Positions 11,001 to 20,863 of a stretch of DNA of 64,000 nt are shown here, piece by piece. The position numbers and the translations under genes are program-made. Source of the stretch: Leuctra nigra (Eukaryota > Arthropoda > Insecta > Plecoptera > Leuctridae); contig OW203770.1 of NCBI GenBank assembly GCA_934045905.1, forward strand, positions 3,906,001-3,970,000, in the 5' to 3' direction. How positions within the stretch are numbered: the first letter of the stretch is position 1; every line of letters begins with the position of its first letter. The notes under the pieces were generated by a model. The model had not been told where the DNA came from. It saw nothing but the letters and a program-made list of their open reading frames with translations, and made no database searches.

Positions 11001-14000
11001 AGGCAAAGACACACCACGACCTGCTCGTGGTGTTAAGGTGGACGCTGTCAGCGGCCGAGGTGACTGACGCGGCTACAGAGCAGCCCGCGTGGCAGGATGA
11101 GTAGAAAGTGGTCAGCTGGTCAGAGGAGCACACCGGGGAGTACTTGGTAGTCGGCCCACAGCCGCATGCACTGTTGCATTCAGCAAGTAGATCCCAACTG
11201 GAAACAAGCGAAATTCCATCACAGAATGCACTGTAAATATACATTCACCTTCTTTGCTTGGTGGATTAAAATGCTTTTCTCTATAACAAAATATCCGTTC
11301 TTGAGATACAGAATATTCTATAAGGTATATGAAGTTAGGGAATTCATATAATTAACGTTTAAGAGTGTAACCTATCTATTCTACGAGGTTCTCGTCTGTA
11401 ACTTCCTTAACTTATGAGAGCCTGATGATTTGTGGCCATCGACGCTCCGTATCCATCCATTAGATTTCAAGTATCCCTCCAAATGTATACCTTCATATGA
11501 TTGTGTGTTTGAACCCTACTGATATCTAAAACACTTTTAACAGTTTCATAAGATGGTAAATAACTTAGTAGTTGAATCAGAGTATTCAGACATCTGGAGT
11601 TGTTCTTACTTCCCATCCGGCCCCATGCTGCCGTGCAAGTCCGCTGCTGGGCATCCGATGAACGCGTACCCGATGCGCGTGACGACATCTATAAACTCCA
11701 CGAACACGTTCCAGCCAGCGATGAGGCGCGCTCGCGGCTTGTACCAGGAGATGACGATTCCAGACGCCATCATGCCGAATGCCGAGAACACCACAGTCAC
11801 AGCGCCTGCAACCAGTCACTGTTCGGTACAACTGGGATTCAAAATGTATCGGGAGAATAAATCCAGAGGAGGTAAAATAAGAATTTTGTATTATGTTCAA
11901 CATGCTCTTGTGGGCCAAGATACGGAATTGAGTCATCACCAAAGCACAGTGCATCGTAAATTCAGTCTTGCAGAACCCCAAGTCTTGAAATCGGCTTTTT
12001 GAAAACGTTCACGTTTTCTTTGTTTAAATCTAAAAATAGTGGACAATCTAAGCCATAACCTTCAATTTGTTCACGTTTTATACTATGAATACGTTAACGG
12101 TTTTAAAACACCGATTTCAACACTTGGACTGCAGGTAGGAAAGAGATGCTAACCTGTGATGAGATTTGCTTTATCAGCGGACTGTCGGAATTGCGTCTCC
12201 ATGTATTTGGGCATGAAAGTGTAGTAGCCCATCATCCCGAACACAAAGCAAACAGAGCTGAAGGAGTTGAACATGAGAACACGGTTCTTCAGCAGTCGTT
12301 GCATCGTCACCCAGAAATCTGTGCAGAGATCAAAGAAACAATATTTATGTTATTGCTGAGGTACGCTAACCAAGATAGAGAGAAGTGTGGTGATTCTTCC
12401 TCTAAATGACTTTCAGATTCAACTACAGCTGTAATTAGTACGTACCTTTAAACGTGGTCTGTGGTGCTGGCTTTATTGGTAGTTTCTTAGAGTTTTCAGC
12501 TGCTCTTTTTTGCAGCTCTGGGCAACATTCTTGGAAACAATAACATGCAAATTCCGAGTAAGATGCTGAAGAGACCAAATGGAGCCCAACCTGTGGAGAG
12601 TGTAAGCTTGTACAAGTGTTTTAGATGCTTTTGGTGTATGATTGAACGTGACACTGATGATTTACTATTTATGTTCACCCAACAATATTCACCCGATATG
12701 TTCAAAAAGAAACATTCTGTTTTTACGACCATTTTAACTTACAGACTATTTTCACAAGTCAATCTCTATGTCAATTCCAAATCATCATTTTGAAGAATTC
12801 AACTCCTTGTTATATAACATATATAACGCGATGAAGTTCATTCACGAATAGAATAGCAAGTCGAAAACGTCGTTCATTGGTCGGTCACATGAACACTGCC
12901 CTGTCAATTGCAAGACTATCTTCTTTGTCAAGCGAGCGTAGCGAGCGTCTCCACTTGAAACTTATTGCTCGAATCTCTGTTGTTTTTTTTGTGTGTATTT
13001 GTGCATTTGGCGTCTCCTGCCAAACGAAGTAATGGATCAGGCCAATTTTTTCACACAACTTAAATTACTATTCTCGTTATAGTCAAAATGATTTTCAGCA
13101 AGTTCGCTCCATTGGTTGCATCGGAAACTTGATGTGTAGTTATAGTTAGCTTGGCAATGGGGATGAAGGCAACTCTGTGTATATAACTGCAATAGTTTGA
13201 CCGATCATCACCAAATTTTGCAAGGTCATGTCTACCAGCATTATAAGAGATTTTTTACAAATCTGTAATGAGCTTCAAGAGTTATAGACATTTTACTGAC
13301 ATTTGTATACTTAATTTAAAACGGCCTATAGCCACACCACCATTTGACTTATCAAATGGTCTTCGATTAATCTAATCAATCAAACTCATATTTTGCATGG
13401 TCGTTCAGACCAACATTGTCTCTTATTTTACGAATTTTCAGCCCTACCAGTGAAGAACATAGATGCACTTATTGACAGTTTTAATAACTGTCAGAAATGA
13501 CATTTCAAAACAGAAATTCCACTGCATTCTGGGTTGCTCTATGTACCAAAGCAAAGTTTATAGATGGCTATTCTGAATATCAATGTAAGATTCATTCTTT
13601 TTTTAGTGAATCAAATTGCAATACATAATGTAGTCAAAATGTAATGTAGGTATTTCATATACATAGGTATAGGTAAACCTTATCTAAAATAATTTATTTT
13701 ACGATATGGATTGTGTTTCACTGTTATGAAAACAAAGTTTTGACTAGATAGCATAATATTTTACACATTTCCAGCCCAATCGGTCAAGAATTTACAGACT
13801 TATTTCTGTTTTAAGTGTTTGAATATCTGTCCAAAGAGATTGATGGAAAAATATCAGTACAATAATCTGTTATTTAATTGATCCAGAGTGTTTATGAAAA
13901 GTTGCAAGGAAAATTGGTTATAAATAATGTATAGTTAGTTATCTTTGATTGAATGGATCGTGCTTGATTGGCGATGTCGTGCGTGTCGGTGCTCGCTCAT

Positions 14001-16246
14001 CAACGCGTTACACCGAGCGTTTTCCTAGTATTATTGAAATTGTATAAAGTATGTGAAATACACACTTTTTAATAGTAGAAAATATTAGAAAACTTCAATA
14101 AAATTGATTTATCTTATCTACAGTCGTCTTGTACATATTCTTTGATAATTGATATTTACATGTGTAGGTTGACAAATGCTCGCTTGACTACAGTAGTACA
14201 CGGGCTTGTTATTCTAATCGTGAACGAACTTTAGTTGTTTATGTGTTAGTAGCACAATCCTAAGCTCTTCCGTTCATATGGACTGATCTCTCAGATGCTG
14301 CGGGTGAGATGTACGTCGACTGTGATGATTGAATAAAGTACTGTCAATTTGTATTTACCCAGCCACCAGGCCCCCATCCAGCGTGGGTCGTCGACAGTGA
14401 TGGTTGGATGGACATCAGGATCGATGTAAATCTTCAACGCGTAGCTAGCAAACAGAAAACCGATCGTAGGACCGATGTTTCGTATACATTGGACCACGGC
14501 TAGAAACACACATTGTCTATAACGCAACGATGACTGAACATGGAAGTGTTAATTCTACATTGTTGGTTGGATGTTGATATTATAGCAGTAAACAGAATTG
14601 ATCTCACCTAAGAGTACTGGAGTCTTGTTCTTCCTAGCGTTATCGTCCAGGTAGGAGACGCCGAGGGTCCAGTACATGGAGGTGCCGACTCCCAGCAGAC
14701 ATTGCGACACGAAGGCGATGGAGGCGGCGACCAGCGCCGTGTCACCCTCTGTACAGTCCTCCTCGTCAGTTGGCTGTACCCCACAATACTGCTCCATGCT
14801 TCCTGTGTAGTCAAGAAACATCTCCACCTTAATCTTAGCAGTTAGATTACATCACCCGTAATCTATGATTATGATTTAAATTTTAAAAATATTATCTCTC
14901 GATTGGTTGGTCCGATCAATTTGAAATTTTGCAAAGTCATTATAACAAACATGTTACCATTCTTACAAAGCTTCAGCCAAATCCTCACATTGGTAAAAAT
15001 TTGAAACCATCTTTGTTTTTTGAAATTTAAACTTGAACTGTTCGACCGATCAACTTAAAACTTTGCATGGTTATTGGGACCAACCATTTAGGTATTTTGG
15101 CCAATTGGAAGACTAATCTGTCGTTATTTTCAAATATTATTGTCATTTTAAGGACATTTTCTTGAAATATTTGAAAAATAATTACTAAATTTTCATCCAT
15201 GCCTTCTTGAAGCTTCAGTTCCAAGGCCTGTAGAGCAGCTGATACTTGCAAACGCATATCAAATCGGATGCAGTACGAAGGCTCGCTCATCAACGCGTTA
15301 CACTGAGCGTTTTCCTATAGTTTGCAATCATCTACCTGAAGATGTATTTGCCAGCGACGCTCCGTGTTCCTCTGTGAGCTCCAGAGCATCTGTTCCTGGA
15401 CCATACAGGAAGTGAGGAATCAGCCGGATGAAACTGCTCAGCCCCACGAGGATCGTTCCAATGGCAACCCAGCGGGTCTTGTGTCCTCGGTTGCCTAGAT
15501 ACGATAGCAGCAGTGTGGTGCTCAATGTTCCCACGTCCCAACCACATGAGACGATTCCTGCGGAAGACATTATTTGTATTTTAATTTCTAAATTCTCTAA
15601 CAGATGTATTAATATAATTGATTTTGTTTGTTCTAAATGTGAATTCACATCAATATTATAACATTTGAAATCCCACTATTTACTTTGTTTTCATATTTCC
15701 TGTTACTTATTCATTGACTTATTACTTATTGAAATGTGACTTCATTGAAAACCTGCCATTCGACTTCGTATGGCTCGGAATAAACAAATAAACAGTGCAA
15801 AGAAGAATACATAGTTGTAAGTCATAAACTAATAGCAGGGTGCATGATTTTTCAATTCGAATTTTGAAAAAGAAGTTCCTTTGCACGTAAAGTTTGTTAC
15901 GAAAAACAAAAAAATTATATTACGGTTGTTAAAGATTTTTTTGTGACGGCCGGTTTTTGAGTCCAGGCAACTATATTAGTTTCAGATTGTGTACAATATG
16001 GTTACCTGAAGTCCTGCTGGAGATCTTGAACCTCTTCTCCATGGTCGAGATTGTTCCAATGAAATAAGATCCAAGACCGAACTGTGCCGTTCCGATCAGG
16101 CCGTAGATGAAGACATAAACCTTGACACTGGCCAGTGTCTGCAGCCAATCGGGTTTGAACTGTCCAATGCCGCATCGAGTATCTTCAACCTCACTCACGT
16201 CATCACACGAGCCTTCTTGATTCTCAGCCGCTTTGTCGTGAGACAT
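5052..16246 (-). CDS. Organic anion transporting polypeptide (OATP/SLCO-type), 12 exons, two lesions
   Basis: This is a sodium-independent organic anion transporter of the plasma membrane, normally with 12 membrane segments. Exons on the minus strand: 16246-16006, 15557-15336, 14802-14608, 14499-14359, 12590-12446, 12318-12154, 11805-11610, 11197-11044 (donor uncertain), 9589-9420, 8214-8111, 7563-7465, 5203-5052; about 660 aa. Most introns are GT-AG with compatible phases. Exon 1 carries the first membrane segment. Exon 4 has the family signature as DPRWMGAWWLG. Exon 8 is the Cys-rich Kazal-like loop (CGCGPTTKYSPVC). Exon 9 has CPVDC, exon 10 has FIPGPIIYG, and exon 11 has CLVWGETCGQTGNCWLYD. 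The start is the ATG at 16246; the TTG six bases upstream is in frame but not ATG. Lesions: exon 5 has one extra A in an A6 run, and exon 11 lacks a GT donor where a foldback element abuts it. It may be a recent pseudogene or carry assembly errors. Family call is strong; exon 8 end is weak. Confidence 0.88.
5253..7115 (+). mobile_element. Composite repeat: palindromic head, ETS/CRE unit body, hairpin end
   Basis: It lies in the last OATP intron. The head (5253-5651) is a roughly 400-bp near-perfect inverted repeat with CCAAGTCTCTTCAACT at one arm and its complement at the other. The body has repeated units around 5855, 6120, 6390 and 6655, each with a cytosine-rich motif like ACTTCCGGTTTCAAAATGG. 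The tail (6840-7115) ends in the hairpin GTGGAGCGACCGCTCCAC followed by TAG. The same order recurs inverted at 53832-55534, and parts recur at 16541-17702, 24020-24700, 31828-31939 and 32870-33455. Confidence 0.6.
7134..7466. mobile_element. Foldback element abutting OATP exon 11
   Basis: The arms read GGAGGCCAAGTCTTGAAAC (from about 7134) and its reverse complement (ending about 7466), with roughly 80 bp of imperfect inverted repeat around a 170-bp centre. The right arm ends exactly where the OATP exon 11 donor should be, so the intron would begin GA rather than GT. Confidence 0.55.
8432..8967. mobile_element. TTAA-type foldback MITE in OATP intron
   Basis: It begins TTAAGGTGGTACAAGC and has inverted arms around GACAAACTTAGGGTTATC (8690s) and GGGATAACCTTAAGTTTGTC (8830s). 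It ends near TTAA at 8964. It is related to 740-1274 and lies between OATP exons 9 and 10. Confidence 0.5.
9016..9330 (-). repeat. GC-rich interspersed repeat
   Basis: This GC-rich block in an OATP intron resembles 49150-49470 on the opposite strand. Shared pieces include CCAGGGTCGACC and a segment translating as FPPVL-S-G-GPLG-P in one frame. The copies are diverged and boundaries approximate. It starts about 90 nt downstream of the exon 9 donor. Confidence 0.45.
10130..10998. other. OATP intron sequence, no identified content
   Basis: This is intronic sequence between exons 8 and 9, less AT-rich than its surroundings. It starts near TGTAACTTCCC and contains AATAAAACC around 10838, so a solo LTR was considered, but no matching end or target duplication was found. 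Confidence 0.35.
12446..12590 (-). other. OATP exon 5 with a 1-nt frameshift
   Basis: The exon is 145 nt, although both flanking introns are phase 1 and need a multiple of three. The frame entering from the acceptor reads GWAPFGLFSILLGICMLLFP and then hits TGA after about 30 codons. The frame leaving at the donor (AENSKKLPIKPAPQTTFK) is offset by one. The offset maps to an A6 run at about 12507-12512. The residues before and after both suit an OATP, so this is one indel in an otherwise coding exon. Confidence 0.75.
12822..14240 (-). repeat. Interspersed repeat interrupted by a Helentron-like element
   Basis: The flanks 12822-12934 and 14030-14240 join into the same sequence as the unbroken copy at 17702-17910 (opposite strand). 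They share ATGAACACTGCCCTGTCAAT on one side and AATACACACTTTTTAATAGT on the other. The unbroken copy therefore shows the pre-insertion site. It lies in OATP intron 4. Confidence 0.7.
12936..14029 (+). mobile_element. Helentron/HINE-like element, full length
   Basis: The 5' end reads AAGCGAGCGTAGCGAGCGTC. The 3' end has GCTCGCTCATCAACGCG, then a hairpin region and CGTTTTCCTAG. The 9-mer near the 5' end returns inverted just inside the 3' end (asymmetric terminal inverted repeats). Comparison with the empty copy places the insertion within a run of T, with no target duplication. No ORF for a Rep/helicase is seen. Confidence 0.65.
14880..15317 (+). mobile_element. Helentron-like 3' fragment in OATP intron 2
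   Basis: It carries the family interior (CTCGATTGGTTGGTCCGATC) and the 3' end (GCTCGCTCATCAACGCGTTA, then GCGTTTTCCTA). The terminus lies about 18 nt from the exon 2 donor at 15335-15336. The 5' half is missing. Confidence 0.55.
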
Positions 16247-16366
16247 CTTCAAAACTCTTTGGGATGCGCTTCTAGTACTTAAGTCGATGAATCGCCATTA
16301 TTTTAATGCAGTTTTCACCTTGAGCTCAGAAGTTGCGTTACGATTGGCTTGGATAGGAATCGTTAC

Positions 16367-16540
16367 TTAAGGTGGCGCGATCACTCGAAGTCATAGTCTC
16401 AGATCTTCATAATATTTTGTGTACTTATTGATAATCACGCCATACACAATCCCTGAAAAAATTAAACGCTTCTCGTGTCTAGTTTCTGAGATAATTTGAG
16501 TTTGTAGTTGTTTGTAGTTGTAGTTTGTAGTTTGAGTTGT
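16367..16540. mobile_element. Single end of a TTAA-type MITE, 5' of the OATP gene
   Basis: TTAAGGTGGCGCGATCACTCGA followed by about 120 nt matches the right end of the complete element at 37239-37778 in inverse orientation. The other end is absent. It lies about 120 nt upstream of the OATP start codon. Confidence 0.45.
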
Positions 16541-17702
16541 ACCTTTTGCGAGCTAGAGCGCCGTGAAAACAGTGAAATTACATCACTTTTAAATGGTATC
16601 TGATGATGATTCAGATATCAGGAAACACCGCTATCACCGCCACAGCCTAAACGGCTAAACCGATCGATCTTAAATTTTTACCACATGTGCACTTTTGGCG
16701 TCTGAGGTGCCTTTTTATAAAACCAACCAAAATCCGCCATTTTGAAACCGGAAGTGACGTCATATCTCGAAAACGGCTACACCGATCGGAATAAAACTAT
16801 CGCAAAATGATTCAGACGGTCATCTTTATGGAAAAGCAATAGTTAAAATATACATTTACTATTACCGACACCGGAAATGACGACATAAAAATGAAGAATC
16901 AGACTTGAATCGCCTCTAACTACAATAACTACATATTCAGAAGGCTTATAATGATACTTAACATTTTTAGAAATAAATTCTAGGTGGCAGTAATTTCAGC
17001 CGCCATTTTGAAAACCGGAAGTGTGCATGGAAGATCTATAATCCAGCAGGATAAAATATTGAATGTACACCTTTTTGTAATATTACGAATAAAAATGCTT
17101 CTATTCTATCCATATCTCGAAAACGGCTGGACCGATTGGAACGATGCTTTTGCACTACTACATGGAATATCAATTTAAGCTTATATTTAGTACCAAACAC
17201 AATTTTTCGTAGTCACCAATTCGGAAATGGCCTATTTTTTTAAAGGAATTAGTCATTGTTGCTCCGATATGTGTTACAAGTTGTGAAAATAAACTAAGAA
17301 ATGGGTGATATCCCCATAAAAAACACTCCGGGTAAAAATACCAGCCAAGTCTCTTAACTATAAAAAAAATAGAAGAAATCTAAAAATTCAGCACTGGAAA
17401 GTAGTGATATCAAAAAAAAGGCCAAGCCAAAACCTAATTTGAAAAACCAAAATATACTTGGCGCATCATTTTTAAGGGCATTAGAGGTATATTCTATAAT
17501 TTAGGCACATTTAATTTCTGGCATATACTTCTATACTATTTATATACACGATGCGCCAAGTATATTTTGGTTTTTAAAATTAAGTTTTGACTTGGCCCTT
17601 TTTTTGATATCACTACTTTTCAGTGCTGAATTTTTAGATTTCTTCTATTTTTTATAGTTAGGAGACTTGGCCGGTGTTTTTACACGGAGTATTTTTTATG
17701 GG
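16541..17702 (-). mobile_element. Composite ETS/CRE repeat, minus orientation
   Basis: It has the same order as 5253-7115, inverted and without the hairpin tail. A perfect ACCGGAAGTGACGTCA is at 16747-16762 and further units follow. The palindromic head is at 17312-17702 with arms CCAGCCAAGTCTCTTAACT and its complement. Confidence 0.6.
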
Positions 17703-17910
17703 TATGTAGTACAAGATGACTGTAGATAAAGATAAATCAATTTTATTGAAGTTTTCTAATATTTTCTATACTATTAAAAAGTGTGTATTTCACATGTACA
17801 TGATACAATTTCAATAATAAAAAGAAGAAAGTCTTGCTATTGACAGGGCAGTGTTCATGTGACCGACCAATGAACGACGTGATCGACTTGCTATTCTATT
17901 CGTGAATAAA
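17702..17910 (+). repeat. Unbroken copy of the repeat at 12822-14240
   Basis: It contains the continuous sequence matching both flanks of the Helentron-like insertion, including the T run at the insertion point. It adjoins the palindromic head at its left. Confidence 0.6.
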
Positions 17911-18615
17911 CTTTAGTAGGTAAACAGAATAAAAAAATATATAAAAATGAATAAAAATACAATTTTTTAAGTACCAAAGAAATGAATACAAACTTTCATC
18001 TTCAAATATAGTTCTTTCTTTCAAACATTTCATAAATATAAAAATAACTGAAAATACATTAATGTATGTATTTTTTTTCTTGATTATTTTTCATGCCACA
18101 CTTGACAAATTGGAGAAATTTATATTCTAGTTTTAACTATAAGGGTGAAATAAAAGGTTGATATAACTAGATTTTGTTCCCAAATACCCTCCACCTGTAA
18201 CCGAAGTACCTAAGTCCTTAAACCTTTATAATTAAAAATACTTTGATTATAAATAATTTTTATTATTTTATAATATGTATTCTATATTCTTATATAACTC
18301 TACATGTTGCACGTGTAAATGTGTACTTACCGGCCGAATCATCTGATTCAATGCAACAACTAACCTCCTACTGCATAATTATTGATGTCCGTCAAGTCAA
18401 GGTATTTGATAACAGCTGAAGGAAGCGGGCAATTACACTCTGGCCGACTGACGCCTATGTGAACAATGATAAGTGCATCGTCATTTCCCCTGGCGTTTAT
18501 GTTCTTAATTAACACGGTCAATTCAGATGATGCAGTATCATACACATCATTGTTTTACAAGTTATGTCTAATTTCGACTAACTCTTTTTGCACGGATTCT
18601 ATTTTGGTGCACATT
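17911..18615. other. Intergenic AT-rich stretch, one weak ORF
   Basis: A 61-codon frame on the minus strand (18545-18360) includes PECNCPLPSAVIKYLDLTD. It has balanced composition but no recognised family or convincing splice sites in frame. Nothing else coding-like is visible. Confidence 0.3.
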
Positions 18616-18619
18616 TTTG

Positions 18620-19002
18620 CGAGGGGTTAACAACTCCGTAAATCTGGTGTTCTTTGGCCTGGTAATCTTTGGAAATCTTAGAAAATCTTAGAAAATATTT
18701 GAAATCTTATAAATCTTATGAAATCATTCAAAATCTTCTGAAATCTTAGTAAATCTTTTGAAATTTTTGGAAAACCGAAATCTTCGGAAATCTTCGATAA
18801 TCTTAGAAAATATATTGAAATCATCGAAAAATCTAGGAAATCTTGGAAATCTCGGGAATCTCGTGAAATCTTGGGGTCTCGTGATATCTCGGAAATCTTG
18901 TAAAATCTGCGGGAATCCCAGGAAATCTAAGGAAATCTTTGAAATATCGGAAATCTGAAATCAGGTGTACCTACACCAAAACTATTAGTTGTTAACCCCT
19001 CG
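18620..19002. mobile_element. Short DNA transposon with perfect TIR and 8-bp TSD
   Basis: CGAGGGGTTAACAACT at 18620-18635 and its exact reverse complement at 18987-19002 bound a 383-bp unit. The 8-bp direct repeat CATTTTTG flanks it at 18612-18619 and 19003-19010. An 8-bp duplication suggests a hAT- or P-like transposase in trans. The interior is mostly a degenerate 8-11 bp repeat around GAAATCTT with no ORF for a transposase. Confidence 0.8.
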
Positions 19003-19056
19003 CATTTTTGTAACATTTTTGGTGCAGTAGTTTACCAATATCGTCTTCTATTTCAG

Positions 19057-19128
19057 GAGGCTGGTTCTTCTGTTATCGCGATGAAGCATGGTCCTGGGGG
19101 GCATTATTTCGAACAATCTGCATCAAAT
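19057..19128 (+). other. Candidate small exon, unassigned
   Basis: A pyrimidine-rich tract and CAG precede 19057, and GTAAGA follows 19128. The 72-nt segment is open in two phases. It lies about 1.7 kb upstream of lectin gene A and could be an untranslated or coding exon of it, or chance. Confidence 0.2.
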
Positions 19129-19552
19129 GTAAGACCCGAATTAGAAAATTAAAAAACATAAAGCCATATAGCACAGAAATAATTTGTCAATGGAGAGTCA
19201 AGATGTAAAATTATTTCTCTTTCACTAGCAATGTTAATGAACTAATAATCAGACAAACCTATCAGAATTATCTTAAAGATGATGAATTCGATAAACGCTG
19301 TCTGCTGTGATCCTGGGATTATTCGATTGCCATCGACGTAAACAAACAAACAATAGTAACCAGGTATCACATGATCTTGCACAGGCCTTAGTATCGTCCT
19401 AAGCCAGGATTAGCGTTGCATTAATTGTCATGTAGTAATGACGACTAACAACAAGACAAAAGCTAAAGGCTCAAGATTTCATCACTTCTTGTCTGCACTT
19501 GATAGAGCAACAGGTAGGAATATCACTTTACTTATTAGGATTCTGTTTATAT

Positions 19553-19789
19553 TAAGACGGCTGGGCAGTGAGTTGGCCTTGAAGAGTTTTTTAAATCGTC
19601 TTTTATCAATATCTTTTACCAATGTAATTGTTAACAAAACAAGGCTTTGTACGAGTACTCAGAACAGTTCAATGAAAGTAATTCCATAGCTTGGAATTGT
19701 TTATTAGATTTACTTTGTCCAACAGACGTTTAGTGCACGAAAATTAGTAAAATTTTGGCACTAAACGTCTGTTGGACAAAATAAAATAA
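19553..19789. mobile_element. Half of a foldback element
   Basis: It starts TTAAGACGGCTGGGCAGTGA and runs to the central inverted pair around CAGACGTTTAGTGC. The right arm is lost, replaced by the Helentron-like copy starting at 19790. Complete relatives are at 40690-41081 and 60211-60599. Confidence 0.5.
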
Positions 19790-20692
19790 ACTAGGAAAAC
19801 GCTCTGTGTAACGCGTTGATGAGCGAGCACGGACAGGCGCAACACCTCGAACCGAAATTATGTATATCGAAAATATCATTAAAAGCCAATAATTCTTGAA
19901 TTTCGTCAGACTCAAGTATAAAAATCTCAAAATTGCCCTAAAACATTAGTCCCAATAACCATGCAAAGCTTGAACCTTTTGAACCTTTCTGATTGAACTG
20001 TTCCTCGTTAATATTCAAATATCACAGGATCTCTTAAAAAAAATAGACCTGGGACCACTCATATGATAAAAGTGTGTGTACTTACACAATATTAGATCGA
20101 TCTGTTGAATGGTCATATCAGTTTCATACGTTTGAAAGTTTCTACTCTAACTACCTTGGAACTATAAAGAGTCGAAGTAGCCGTGATCAACATTTTCGAG
20201 AAATTTGACAGCCAACACGCAAAATGTCCGTAAAACGTCAATAACTTTTGGATTTAAACATAGATTAGTCTTAAAATTGTCAAAAATGCAGATAATGTTA
20301 GTCCCAATGACGATGCAAAGTTTTAAGTTGATCAGTCATACGGTTCAAGTTTAAATTTAAAAAATGACATAAAAGATTTTTTTAAATTTTAACCAATGCG
20401 AGGATTTGGCTGAAACTTTGTATGATTGGGTACAATGTTGGTCGCCCTGACTTGTCAAAATTTCAAATTGATCGGAACTACCAATCGAAAGATATTTTTT
20501 TAAAAATTTGAACCATTAACATGAGCCCGTTCAAAAACGATCCCAGGGACCGCATAGATTACGTTAGTATATGTGCAAAATTTCAGATCGATTGGTTGTG
20601 CCGTTTGACCTGGGCAGTGAACACACAAAAAAAAAAAACACACAGAGAAAGTGCCGTAAGAGTACCGTGGTGACGCTCGCTACGCTCGCTCA
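19790..20692 (-). mobile_element. Helentron/HINE-like element, minus orientation
   Basis: It begins ACTAGGAAAACGCTCTG and ends GACGCTCGCTACGCTCGCTCAA. It ends about 170 nt upstream of the lectin A start codon, so it may form part of that gene's upstream region. Confidence 0.6.
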
Positions 20693-20863
20693 ATTATTGA
20701 AGGCATATAAATAATCGCTGTCCAGAGTATTCTTGAAATAGACCACCACGGTAGAAATAAAGTAAATCCAATTTCATATTGTATAAGAAGCCGCAGTTGA
20801 TAATTTCAAGCCTGGATTTAACATCGTTTAATAAACATAATTGTGAGATCAATCTATTCTAGG

